From Guadua angustifolia (Eukaryota > Streptophyta > Magnoliopsida > Poales > Poaceae): DNA of 64,000 nt. The notes under the pieces are model-generated. The model did no database searches, was not told the DNA's origin, and worked only from the letters and a program-made list of their open reading frames with translations. The position numbers were made by a program, and so were the translations under genes. Numbering within the stretch: the stretch's first letter is position 1; each line of letters begins with the position of its first letter. Where the stretch lies: the NCBI GenBank assembly GCA_036346375.1, contig JAYEVE010000072.1:1-64000 (forward strand). The letters run 5' to 3'. Positions 1 through 8,514 of this stretch are shown in pieces.

Positions 1-67
1 CAAAGTCAGTCGACCTAGTCTCTAACTTAGATGCAGGGGTTCAACATGTCGAACTTAGAAGACGAGG

Positions 68-586
68 ATGAGGCTGTGGAGATGTTTCCTCAGGAGATTT
101 AGAAGATTCTTTCGGTCTCCAAGGATGGAAGCTGGATCATTTTTTGAGTTGCTCCATGCTCCAACGGCCTTGCTACTAGAGAATGCCCAACCACTCAGGG
201 ACACCATGGAGACAATGAAAGCTGATCTTCCAGAAGAAGCCACCACCGTGCTACTAAATGTATGTTTTATTGATGAAAAGAGAGAAGTAGTGCATGCGGC
301 CAAGTCAAGAATTGATCGTCAGATAGCTCAATGCCAGGACTAAAAAATTCTGAATCAAATGGTAGCTGACACCAAAGCCCAAAAGGCCAAGTACTATGAA
401 GAAATGAAATCTCACAAGGCCAATAAGGAGGTGGCCCTAAAGCTAGAGATGACTGAGAAGTCTCTTGAGGCGGAGTTGGCCAAAATCAATTGTCAATTAG
501 CCAATGCCAAAGAAATCTTGACAAACTCTTCATCGGCTTTGAAAGCTCAAAAAGCCTCCCTTGCCTTGTGTAGGATTAAGGATTGA
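68..586 (+). pseudogene. Coiled-coil coding fragment, broken, possibly transposon-associated
   Basis: One reading frame stays open over about 170 codons except for a single TAA at 341-343. The second half (from about 359) is rich in Lys, Glu, Ala and Leu in a heptad-like pattern with alternating charges, as in a coiled coil. The first half has no motif I recognise. Tails of this kind occur at the C-terminus of many transposon-associated proteins in grasses, but I cannot name a family and the resemblance is only compositional. The fragment runs up to the insertion point of the Copia element at 584, and its start lies near or beyond the left window edge. It is most likely a decayed relic. Confidence 0.35.
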
Positions 587-927
587 AAGTGCATCTAGGC
601 CCCTCAAAGAGTTTTGGTGATTTATGGCAACACAATTCCGTATACTAACGGTGCAAATGAGATTGTATGCAGTGATCAAGAAGATATCATCGTTGGAAAG
701 GCGATTGGAGATCCCCATTACATTTAAAATTTGAAAAGGCGGCATCAAGAACTTAGATGTAAATCTTTTATTTTATTGAGTCTAAGGATAGTCGTACTAT
801 AAAGGGGGATACGACGGAAAATCGCTTCTAGGATATGCTTGTGCTCATAGGATGAAAATTGCATCTCAAAAGTATTTTAAAATCATGCATTTCCGATGAA
901 AGGGTACTCCTGGCCGAGGAGGTCTAG

Positions 928-1188
928 CCGGAGTATCCGGATATTTAGTCCAGACACTCCGGGGAAAATGTCCGGAGTATCCGGGGATTAAGTCCGGACA
1001 CTCCGAGCTAGGGTCCTCGGTTGGAATTCACTGATCAGTCCGGAGTATCCGGATATTTAGTCCGGACACTCCGGGGAAAATGTCCGGAGTATCCGGAGAT
1101 TAAGTCCGGACACTCCGAGCTCACCCTCTCGGTTGGAAAAAGAAGTTAAGTCCGGACACTCCGGACATAATGTCCGGATAGTCCGGAC
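928..1188. repeat. TCCGGA palindrome array, 5' LTR upstream of the TATA-like box
   Basis: This is a dense array of TCCGGA palindromes, mostly in pairs with a 3-base gap (TCCGGA-GTA-TCCGGA or TCCGGA-CAC-TCCGG), so the palindromes are 9 bp apart. A longer unit of about 110-120 bp, four such pairs plus a spacer ending in a CGGTTGGAA-type sequence, is present twice in tandem. The position just upstream of the TATA-like box fits an enhancer or protein-binding array, but no binding protein can be named. Confidence 0.85.
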
Positions 1189-1228
1189 TTTGCGCAGAAC
1201 ACCTGTAACAGTTGGATTTTGGATGAGC

Positions 1229-1236
1229 TATTTAAG
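1229..1236 (+). promoter_or_regulatory. TATA-like box of the 5' LTR promoter
   Basis: TATTTAAG lies about 40 bp downstream of the end of the TCCGGA array and is followed by a pyrimidine-rich stretch, as expected for an LTR promoter with U3 to its left. The 3' LTR has the same box at 11252-11259, also 645 bp after the LTR start. The start site of transcription is inferred, not seen. Confidence 0.55.
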
Positions 1237-1900
1237 CCCTCACTTCAAATCTAACCGTTACCCACCTCATTCATTGCAGCATTCAAGTCTCAAGCTCACT
1301 CTCTCACTCTCTTGAGCCCTAGCCTCTTTCTCCCACTTGAAGCTTTGCTTTGATTTGAATCTTTGGGGAGAAAAGAGGGGATCTAAGTGCTTTGAGCTTG
1401 CTTGTTTGATTCTTGAGCACAAGTTCATCCTCCAAGTCGATTTAGCGGCGTATTTGTTACTCTTGGAGTTTGTAGGGCTCCTAGACGGCAAGGAGTCACC
1501 GGGAGCCTCCAAGTCTTCGTGTGGAGAGCCCCGGTCGTTTGTGAAGGCAAGTCTCGCCCCCGAAAGGAAAGAGGCAAGAAGTGAAGACCGGCGAGTGCTT
1601 CGTGCAACACCGGGAGGAAAGGGGTCAACAGGGACCCGGGCTTTGTGCCTTCTCAACGGAGACGTAGGATTCCCTTCAAGAATCCGAACATCGGTAAAAA
1701 ATCGTTGTCTTTGTGTTCTTCACTTGCTTGAGCTTGGGTTTGTTGTTCTTGAATCTTTTGGAGCCCCGATCTACTTCATCTCAGTGTTTGGCTCTAGATC
1801 TATATTTTTCTAAGGTACCTGAGATCATTTAGAGTATTTGTATTCAGCTAGATTGTTGAAAAATTTGCAGAGATTCAAAATCTCATTTCGAGGTCACTGT

Positions 1901-1979
1901 TCGGACACTCCGGACATTTACTCTAGACTATCCGGACATTAACTCCGGACTATCCGGACAATTAGCTCGGACAGTCCGG
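1901..1979. repeat. TCCGGA palindrome array, 3' part of the 5' LTR
   Basis: About seven CCGG-containing motifs with short AT-rich spacers end about 90 bp before the LTR end. Several are decayed (CTCTAGAC here against CTCCGGAC in the 3' LTR). The array lies downstream of the TATA-like box and so is probably in the transcribed leader. Confidence 0.8.
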
Positions 1980-2068
1980 GTTTTTAAACCTTGGGTGATT
2001 TTGTTTAATTGCAATTTTTTAATTCGCCTATTCACCCCCCCTCTAGTCGACATATCGGTCCTTTCAAT

Positions 2069-2080
2069 TGGTATCAGAGC
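2069..2080 (+). promoter_or_regulatory. Primer-binding site (initiator Met tRNA type)
   Basis: TGGTATCAGAGC starts two bases after the 5' LTR ends. This is the usual plant primer site complementary to the 3' end of initiator methionine tRNA. It would prime minus-strand DNA synthesis. Confidence 0.95.
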
Positions 2081-2120
2081 CAAATCTCCTTAGTTTGGCT
2101 TAACCGCTTGGAGAATCAAT

Positions 2121-4352
2121 ATGTCGCAAACAGGGAAGTCTACCGAAGACCTTACCCAAGCCAAGGGTATGGACGACGGTATTAGGACTGCAATTCCATA
2201 TGATTATAATTCTCTTAACGTCTCAAGCTCTTCATCGTATGTTTCCATGCCTTCCGGTCGAGCGCCTCATTTCGATGGCACTCACTATGCCGCGTGGAAA
2301 CATAAGATGAAGATGCACTTAAGATCACTTCACCCGTCTATTTGGAAGATTGTGCAAACAGGTTTCAAGCCTGTGGATCCAAACAACCTTACTCCCGCGG
2401 AAGATAAAGATCAACACTTCAATGATTTGGCCGTCAATGCCCTATTCAATGCCTTAAGTGATTCCGAGTTCAACCGAGTCGATGGACTCGAGGAAGCGAA
2501 GGCCATTTGGGATAGACTCCTAGTGAGTTATGAAGGGATTTCAAGTGTCCGTGAATCGAAGATAGAGCTCATTATTGGTGAGCTAAGCCGGTTCACTTTG
2601 GAGGAAGGAGAGTCCTACAACAAGATGTTTGACCGGCTAATGGTGCTTGTGAATCAAGCCAAGGGACTTGGATGTACTGAGCTTTCTGACAAGGCCGTGG
2701 TGAAAATCATCCTTCGTGTGATCACTCCTACAAACCGCAACCTTGTTCAATTAATCCGAGACCGGCCCAACTTCGACACTTTGACACCTCACGATGTCAT
2801 CGGCCGGCTTATGTTGGACGAGATGATGATAAAAGAAGCCGAAGTTGTTGAAGAACTCAAGTCGGGCAAGAAGAAAGGTATTGCCCTAAAAGCCGTGAAG
2901 ACCGTGAGAGAGGTTGAGGAAAGTACAAGTGATGATGATGAGTCAAGTGCCCCCCTAACCAACGAAGATATGGCCTTGCTTGTGAGAAGATTCAACAAGT
3001 TTCTTAAGAAGAAGGGCTACAAACCGGGAAGTCACTCCAAGGGTCAATGGAACAAGTCAAGAGGACGACATTCAACGAGGAAATGTTATGAATGTGGAGA
3101 ACCCGGTCACTTTATCGCCGAATGCCCTCATCGAGAGAAGAAAGAAGAGAAGCCATACAAGAAGGACAAGAACCGGGGCAAGGACAAAGAAAAAGGCAAA
3201 AAGTTCAAACATTACAAGAATAAGGGGCAAGCACACATTGGAGAAGAGTGGGATTCAAACTCCGACTCCGAATTAAGCTCCGACTCCGATGAAGGAGGAA
3301 TCGCGTCCGTCGCCATCGCCATACCCTCTACTCCGACAACGTCGAAGGGCCTCTTCGACAATTTGAGCGATGACGACGACAACACTCCAATGTGCCTTAT
3401 GGCTAAGGGGCGAAAGGTATCAATTAAAACTTCCTCCTCTTCTATTGTTAACTCATGTATGGATGATAGTGATGACGATAGTGATGATGAATGTGTAATC
3501 AAGTCAATTAAGGACTTTGATATTCAAAAGTTAGACATGCTTCTAAAAGATATTGAAAAATTGGAGGAAGTAGTCGAACAAAAGGAAGCTACTCTCGAGG
3601 CTCAAGAGGATTTGCTCATCCTCGAAAAGGAAAAGAATCGTGAGCTAGAGAAGAGCTTGTTTTTTGAAAAAGAGAAAAATGAGGAATTGGTTAAGAACTT
3701 AAAATTAATCAAATCCGAGGTGACTGGTCTCGAGATCACCAACGCTTCACTCGAAGAGGAACTTGCTAAGGCAAAGGATGCTTGCAAGGCTCTTGAGTTG
3801 AAGCTTGTTGATCTCAAGAATAGCCCTCCGATCACCTCAATCATTAGCTCCAATTCTTCATTACCTTCTACGAGCAATGGATGCGCTAGGTGCTATAATG
3901 TCAATATTGATACTTGTACCACTAACCTTGAGACATTGCAAGTACTTGCTCATGAAAATGAGAAGCTCAAGGGGATGCTCGAAGATGGACTTCAAAAGTC
4001 CTATAAGGCTAGCAAGGGACTAGAGGAGTTCCTCGGTAAGCGCAAAGGTAACCCCATGAAGCATGGGCTTGGTTATGTCCCTCCCAAGGGCAAAGGAAAC
4101 CACATTGTGGTTGCCCCTTTGAACAAGCCCATTCACTTCGTAAAGGGGAAAGCAAACTCTAAACATAAGGCTCAATCCACTTTCTTTGCTTCATATGTGC
4201 TTAAGAGGACTAGCCTTGGTAGAGTAGTTGCTTATCACATTGGGGGTAAGCCCAAAAATGCTTCTAATGTGCGATCTATTTGGGTCCCCAAATCCCTTGT
4301 TACTAACGTGCGCGGACCTAAACAAGTTTGGGTACCAAAGAGCAAAAACTAA
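2121..4352 (+). CDS. gag: Copia Gag polyprotein with CCHC zinc knuckle and coiled coil
   Basis: This is an uninterrupted 743-residue Gag, the structural protein of the virus-like particle. The N-terminal third has a Copia Gag (UBN2-like) domain with the usual FDGTHYAAWKHKM start near residue 52. A CX2CX4HX4C zinc knuckle (CYECGEPGHFIAECPH) begins at about residue 322 and is followed by a Lys-rich tract. Then come acidic Asp/Ser-rich stretches and a Glu/Lys/Leu-rich coiled coil at about residues 465-560, and finally WVPK motifs near the C-terminus. The coiled coil and WVPK end are typical of Sirevirus Gag. The start ATG lies 40 bases after the primer site. Gag ends in TAA 15 bases before pol opens in another frame, so Pol expression needs more than simple readthrough. 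Confidence 0.93.
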   Translation: MSQTGKSTEDLTQAKGMDDGIRTAIPYDYNSLNVSSSSSYVSMPSGRAPHFDGTHYAAWKHKMKMHLRSLHPSIWKIVQTGFKPVDPNNLTPAEDKDQHFNDLAVNALFNALSDSEFNRVDGLEEAKAIWDRLLVSYEGISSVRESKIELIIGELSRFTLEEGESYNKMFDRLMVLVNQAKGLGCTELSDKAVVKIILRVITPTNRNLVQLIRDRPNFDTLTPHDVIGRLMLDEMMIKEAEVVEELKSGKKKGIALKAVKTVREVEESTSDDDESSAPLTNEDMALLVRRFNKFLKKKGYKPGSHSKGQWNKSRGRHSTRKCYECGEPGHFIAECPHREKKEEKPYKKDKNRGKDKEKGKKFKHYKNKGQAHIGEEWDSNSDSELSSDSDEGGIASVAIAIPSTPTTSKGLFDNLSDDDDNTPMCLMAKGRKVSIKTSSSSIVNSCMDDSDDDSDDECVIKSIKDFDIQKLDMLLKDIEKLEEVVEQKEATLEAQEDLLILEKEKNRELEKSLFFEKEKNEELVKNLKLIKSEVTGLEITNASLEEELAKAKDACKALELKLVDLKNSPPITSIISSNSSLPSTSNGCARCYNVNIDTCTTNLETLQVLAHENEKLKGMLEDGLQKSYKASKGLEEFLGKRKGNPMKHGLGYVPPKGKGNHIVVAPLNKPIHFVKGKANSKHKAQSTFFASYVLKRTSLGRVVAYHIGGKPKNASNVRSIWVPKSLVTNVRGPKQVWVPKSKN

Positions 4353-4366
4353 ATTTTATTTTGTAG

Positions 4367-5842
4367 GCCTATATCTCCGGTGGATCAAGTTGGATCTTGG
4401 ATAGCGGATGTACGCATCATATGACCGGAGAAAGGGCAATGTTCGCGCATTTGGAAGCCAATGGATCAAATAGTGAGAGCATCATCTTTGGCGATAACGG
4501 AAAAGGTGAAGTGGTAGGTTTAGGTAAGATCTTAATTACCAATGACTTCCATATCAATAATGTTTTGCTTGTTGAATCACTAAGCTACAATTTATTGTCT
4601 GTTGCACAATTGTGTGAAGCGGGCTATAATTGTGTGTTTAGTGATAAGGGTGTAGATGTCGTTAAGAGGGATGATGGTTCAATTGCCATTAAGGGGCGTT
4701 TGAAAGGGAATCTCTATCTCATAGACTTCAACACGGATAGAGTTAACCTTGAAACGTGCTTAATGGCTAAATCTAGCATGGGTTGGCTATGGCATCGCCG
4801 GCTTGCCCATGTTGGTATGAGGAACCTTCATAAACTTCTTAAAGGCAATCATATTCTTGGATTAACCAATATTGTCTTTGAGAAAGACAGGGTATGTAGT
4901 GCATGTCAAGCCGGGAAGCAAGTCGGTGCTTCTCATCCCGCCAAGAATGTGATGACCACCACAAGACCCCTAGAGATGCTACACATGGATTTGTTCGGTC
5001 CGATCGCCTACATAAGCATTGGAGGAAACAAGTATGGTTTAGTTATTGTTGATGATTTTTCGCGCTTTACTTGGGTATTTTTCTTGCATGATAAAAGCGA
5101 AGCTCAAGGAAGCTTGAAGAAATTCATGAGAAGGGCTCAAAATGAGTTTGAAGTGAAGATAAAGAGAATTCGGAGTGATAACGGCACCGAATTCAAGAAT
5201 ACCGGCGTTGAGGAGTTTCTTGATGATGAAGGCATCAAACATGAGTTCTCGGCTCCCTATTCCCCTCAACAAAATGGGGTGGCCGAGAGAAAGAATCGAA
5301 CCCTCATCGAGATGGCGCGCACGATGCTTGACGAGTATAAGGTCTCCGACATATTCTGGGCGGAGGCCATCAACACTGCGTGCCACAGCTCCAACCCGCT
5401 ATATCTTCACAAGATTCTAAAGAAGACGGCGTACGAGCTCCTCACCGGCAAGAAGCCCAATGTATCCTACTTCCGAGTCTTTGGGAGTAAATGCTACATC
5501 CTCAACAAAAAGGCTAAGTCTTCTAAATTTGCTCCTAAAGTAGATGAAGGATTTTTACTTGGCTATGGATCAAATGCTTACGCATATCGGGTATTCAATA
5601 ACACCACCGGTGTAGTTGAAATCTCGCGTGACGTAACATTTGATGAAACTAACGGTTCTCAAGTAGAACAAGTTGATTGTGATGTAATTGACAGGGAAGA
5701 ACCCCCATGCGAAGCAATCAAGAAATTGGCCATCGGGGAGGTAAAACCGGTGGAGCAGGATGCCATCCCGAGCACCCCAGCTCGGAGTATCGGGATAATG
5801 TCCGGAGTATCCGGACTAAATCTCCGGAGTGTCCGGACTTAA
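4367..5842 (+). CDS. pol: Copia Pol, protease and integrase part
   Basis: The frame opens after a TAG at 4364-4366. It starts with an aspartic protease site, WILDSGCTHHMTG near 4391, with the catalytic Asp in DSG. Next is the integrase HHCC zinc-binding region (HRRLAHVGMRNLHKL followed by CSAC, about 4790-4910). The integrase core carries the three acidic residues in MDLFGP (about 4985), SDNGTEF (about 5175) and NGVAERKNRT (about 5275). A C-terminal GKKPN and FRVFGSKCYI block follows. No ATG precedes the protease, so this is a continuation of the Gag-Pol product or of a spliced message. The frame ends within or just after a TCCGGA array (5781-5860) and RT lies in a different frame, so Pol is disrupted here. 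Protease and integrase themselves look intact. Confidence 0.9.
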   Translation, partial: AYISGGSSWILDSGCTHHMTGERAMFAHLEANGSNSESIIFGDNGKGEVVGLGKILITNDFHINNVLLVESLSYNLLSVAQLCEAGYNCVFSDKGVDVVKRDDGSIAIKGRLKGNLYLIDFNTDRVNLETCLMAKSSMGWLWHRRLAHVGMRNLHKLLKGNHILGLTNIVFEKDRVCSACQAGKQVGASHPAKNVMTTTRPLEMLHMDLFGPIAYISIGGNKYGLVIVDDFSRFTWVFFLHDKSEAQGSLKKFMRRAQNEFEVKIKRIRSDNGTEFKNTGVEEFLDDEGIKHEFSAPYSPQQNGVAERKNRTLIEMARTMLDEYKVSDIFWAEAINTACHSSNPLYLHKILKKTAYELLTGKKPNVSYFRVFGSKCYILNKKAKSSKFAPKVDEGFLLGYGSNAYAYRVFNNTTGVVEISRDVTFDETNGSQVEQVDCDVIDREEPPCEAIKKLAIGEVKPVEQDAIPSTPARSIGIMSGVSGLNLRSVRT

Positions 5843-5860
5843 CCCCGGACATTCCGGACA
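5781..5860. repeat. TCCGGA palindrome array inside the integrase-RT linker of pol
   Basis: About 80 bp carry the same paired TCCGGA motif as the LTR, in the variable linker between integrase and reverse transcriptase. The integrase frame runs through the array and then stops at 5842, while the RT frame is already open alongside it from 5707. The switch of frame is therefore in or very near the array. Confidence 0.8.
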
Positions 5861-5997
5861 GCAGTGCTCCAAATGTTGATCCTTCCTCATCCATTCAAGC
5901 TCAAGATGGCTCTAACACCTCTCAAGATGATGGCGGTTCTATTCAACGTATAAATGCAACAACTCCTCATCCAAGAGTGCATCAAAGTGTGCAATGA

Positions 5998-7632
5998 GAT
6001 CACCCCGTTGACAATATACTTGGAGACATTAATAAGGGAGTATCTACTCGATCTCGTGTCGCAAATTTTTGTGAATTTTACTCTTTTGTCTCCTCTCTTG
6101 AACCGCTTAAGGCAGAAGAAGCACTCCAAGATCCGGATTGGGTGATGGCGATGCAAGAGGAGTTGAACAACTTCGAACGGAACCAAGTGTGGAAGCTTGT
6201 CGAAAGGCCCAAGCAAAACGTGATTGGAACCAAATGGGTCTTTCGGAACAAGCAAGACGAGAACGGAATTGTGACTAGAAACAAAGCACGGTTGGTTGCT
6301 CAAGGCTTCACGCAAGTCGAAGGTTTGGATTTCGATGAAACATGCGCTCCTGTAGCTAGGCTTGAATCTATTAGAATATTACTTGCCTTTGCTACTCACC
6401 ATGATTTTAAGCTATACCAAATGGACGTGAAGAGCGCCTTCTTGAATGGACCACTCTTCGAGATGGTCTATGTTGAGCAACCACCCGGTTTCGAAGACCC
6501 AAATCATCCGGACCACGTCTACTTCCTACACAAGGCTCTCTATGGGCTCAAGCAAGCACCGAGAGCGTGGTTCGAGTGTCTTCGCGATTTCCTTCTCGGT
6601 CAAGGTTTTGTAGTCGGAAAGGCCGACCCTACCCTCTTCACTAAACATATCGATGATGATTTATTTGTGTGCCAAATATATGTTGATGACATTATATTCG
6701 GGTCTACTAATGAACACTTGTGCAAGGAATTTAGTAGGATTATGACTAAGAGATTTGAGATGTCCATGATGGGCGAGTTGAAGTTCTTCCTCGGTTTTCA
6801 AGTCAAACAACTCAAGGAAGGAACCTTCTTGTGCCAAACCAAGTACATCAAGGACATACTCAAGAAATTCGGAATGGAGAACGCCAAGCCAATCAAGACG
6901 CCTATGCAAGCCAACGGGCATCTAGACCTCGACAAAGAAGGTAAACCGGTCGTCCAAAAGGTATATCGTTCGATGATCGGCTCTTTACTCTATCTTTGTG
7001 CATCTAGGCCCGATATTATGCTTAGTGTGTGCATGTGTGCACGTTTTCAAGCCGCTCCCAAAGAGTGCCACATGGTGGCCATAAAAAGAATCTTGAGGTA
7101 TTTAGTGCACACTCCTCATTTCGGGCTTTGGTATCCTAAAGGGTCATCTTTTGAATTAGTCGGATATTCTGATGTGGATTATGCCGGATGTAAGGTGGAT
7201 AGGAAGAGTACCTCGGGAACATGTCAATTCTTAGGTAGATCCCTTGTCTCTTGGTCCTCTAAGAAACAAAATTCCGTAGCCCTATCCACAGCCGAAGCCG
7301 AATATATAGCCGTCGGGAGTTGTTGTGCGCAATTACTTTGGATGAGACAAACCCGAAATGATTATGGCCTAACCTATAACCATGTTCCACTTTTGTGTGA
7401 CAATGAGAGCGCCATAAAAATCGCCAACAACCCCGTCCAACATTCCTGTACCAAGCATATCGATATCCGCCATCATTTCCTAAGAGACCATTCCACTAAA
7501 GGCGATATCGATATCCAACACGTGAGCACAAATGACCAATTAGCCGATATATTTACCAAGCCACTTGATGAGAAGAGATTTTGTGAATTGAGGAGTGGGC
7601 TAAATATTCTAGATTCTCGCAATTTGGCTTGA
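5998..7632 (+). CDS. pol: Copia Pol, reverse transcriptase and RNase H part
   Basis: The frame is open from the TGA at 5995-5997 to the stop at 7632; the first internal ATG is at 6142. It begins with the conserved lead-in to RT (region around NILGDINKGV, then ALQDPDWV). RT motifs include WKLVERP, KWVFRNK, KARLVAQGF, QMDVKSAFLNG and the catalytic YVDDIIFGS (6679, residue 180 counted from 6142). RNase H follows with SDVDYAGC, an AEAEY block, CDNESAI and the KHIDIRHHFLRDH end. The size is normal for Copia RT-RNase H. Upstream, the same frame is open through the linker but is cut by the TGA at 5995, whose position fits a CGA to TGA change. Joined to integrase by descent, it is now a separate frame. 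Confidence 0.92.
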   Translation, partial: DHPVDNILGDINKGVSTRSRVANFCEFYSFVSSLEPLKAEEALQDPDWVMAMQEELNNFERNQVWKLVERPKQNVIGTKWVFRNKQDENGIVTRNKARLVAQGFTQVEGLDFDETCAPVARLESIRILLAFATHHDFKLYQMDVKSAFLNGPLFEMVYVEQPPGFEDPNHPDHVYFLHKALYGLKQAPRAWFECLRDFLLGQGFVVGKADPTLFTKHIDDDLFVCQIYVDDIIFGSTNEHLCKEFSRIMTKRFEMSMMGELKFFLGFQVKQLKEGTFLCQTKYIKDILKKFGMENAKPIKTPMQANGHLDLDKEGKPVVQKVYRSMIGSLLYLCASRPDIMLSVCMCARFQAAPKECHMVAIKRILRYLVHTPHFGLWYPKGSSFELVGYSDVDYAGCKVDRKSTSGTCQFLGRSLVSWSSKKQNSVALSTAEAEYIAVGSCCAQLLWMRQTRNDYGLTYNHVPLLCDNESAIKIANNPVQHSCTKHIDIRHHFLRDHSTKGDIDIQHVSTNDQLADIFTKPLDEKRFCELRSGLNILDSRNLA

Positions 7633-7885
7633 AATGTGCACATTATTGATTGGTGGCTGCAAAATGCTTTACAAAATCTTATTTATCTCATTTCTCTTTG
7701 TTTTTTTGTGTTATTTGATTTTTGATCTTCGGATTCCGTCCAATGCTATGTGACTATGGTTTGGTTGGTGGTTTGCTCGCTAGTCGCATAAGTGCAAAGG
7801 GACCTAAGGACCTCTTTTCTCATTGCTTCAAGCCCATCTCCATATTCATTCCTTGAAAATTCCTATTTGAATCCCGAGCTGTCAG

Positions 7886-7923
7886 CCCGGACAGTCCGGA
7901 CTAATTGTCCGGAGTGTCCGGAC
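7886..7923. repeat. TCCGGA palindrome array upstream of the internal TATA-like box
   Basis: Four CCGG motifs are paired as in the LTR and lie about 15 bp before TATTTAAAC. Confidence 0.75.
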
Positions 7924-8307
7924 TGAGATGGCTGTGGGTATTTAAACTGTGCGGGGGGTATCCTTTCTCTCTCTTCTCTCATTTCTCCCAACCGGCTCCT
8001 CCTCAAAAACTCGCCCTAGCCGCCGCCCTCACCTTCTCCTCCATCTCCGGCGTGTTCCTCTCCATCCGGAGCCTCCGGATCATCCTTGGAGGGCTTTGGG
8101 AAAGATCTCTCTCGGCATTTCTTCGTTTTGGTTGTTCATCTTTGAGGTTTGATCTCTTTTGCCCTAATTTCCGTTTTGATCCTTGAAATACCTAGGATTA
8201 GGGCTCCCTTGCTAGAGTACATTCACCTTCTTGATAGATCCCTAGAATGTGCTCTTAGAAATCCCACATTTTTTGCAAGTTAGGTTTTTGGGTTGAAATC
8301 TGCACAG

Positions 8308-8430
8308 CCCGGAGTATCCGGACATTTTATCCGAAGTATCCGGACTATACCCGGACACTCCGGACTAAATCCCCGGAGTATCCGGAGTAATTGTCTGGAC
8401 AGTCCGGACTAAATATCCGGAGTATCCGAG
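8308..8430. repeat. TCCGGA palindrome array in the leader of the third gene
   Basis: About nine CCGG or near-CCGG motifs with AT-rich spacers, closely matching the LTR unit (TCCGGACACTCCGG and TCCGGAGTATCCGG-like pairs). It ends about 85 bp before the ORF start. Confidence 0.8.
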
Positions 8431-8514
8431 CTGTACCTCTCGGCCCAAAAATGTAAATTGTGAAATTTGTTTTCTTGCCAACCCGTTTTCACTTCCAATC
8501 TTGTTCCCTATCAG

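Larger units (their letters stand above)
584..2066 (+). repeat. 5' LTR of the Copia element (1483 bp)
   Basis: It starts TGAAAGTGCATC and ends GGTCCTTTCA, giving 6-bp terminal inverted repeats. It matches 10607-12091 along its whole length. It contains a TATTTAAG box at 1229-1236, a large TCCGGA palindrome array upstream of that box and a smaller one near its 3' end. The 158-residue ORF inside (1337-1813) recurs in the 3' LTR only because the LTRs are copies. Confidence 0.95.
7886..8514 (+). promoter_or_regulatory. Internal promoter-like unit ahead of the third gene
   Basis: In order: a TCCGGA array (7886-7923); TATTTAAAC (7939-7947); a pyrimidine-rich leader-like stretch resembling a plant 5' UTR (about 7965-8200), including a possible donor GAG|GTTTGAT near 8145; a second TCCGGA array (8308-8430); and a splice-acceptor-like tract ending CCCTATCAG right before the ATG at 8515. 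The LTR and leader ahead of gag show the same order of array, TATA-like box, leader and array. Promoter activity and splicing are inferred from layout only. Confidence 0.5.

Noticed and set aside
1337..1813. 158-residue ORF in the 5' LTR, repeated at 11360-11836, as a gene
   Set aside because: Both copies lie at the same place in the two LTRs, so conservation reflects LTR identity only. The antisense ORF of 129 residues over the same stretch is equally long, as expected from GC-rich LTR sequence.
2069..2090. Partial tRNA gene
   Set aside because: The similarity to tRNA is limited to the 3'-end complement and sits directly after an LTR, so it is a primer-binding site.
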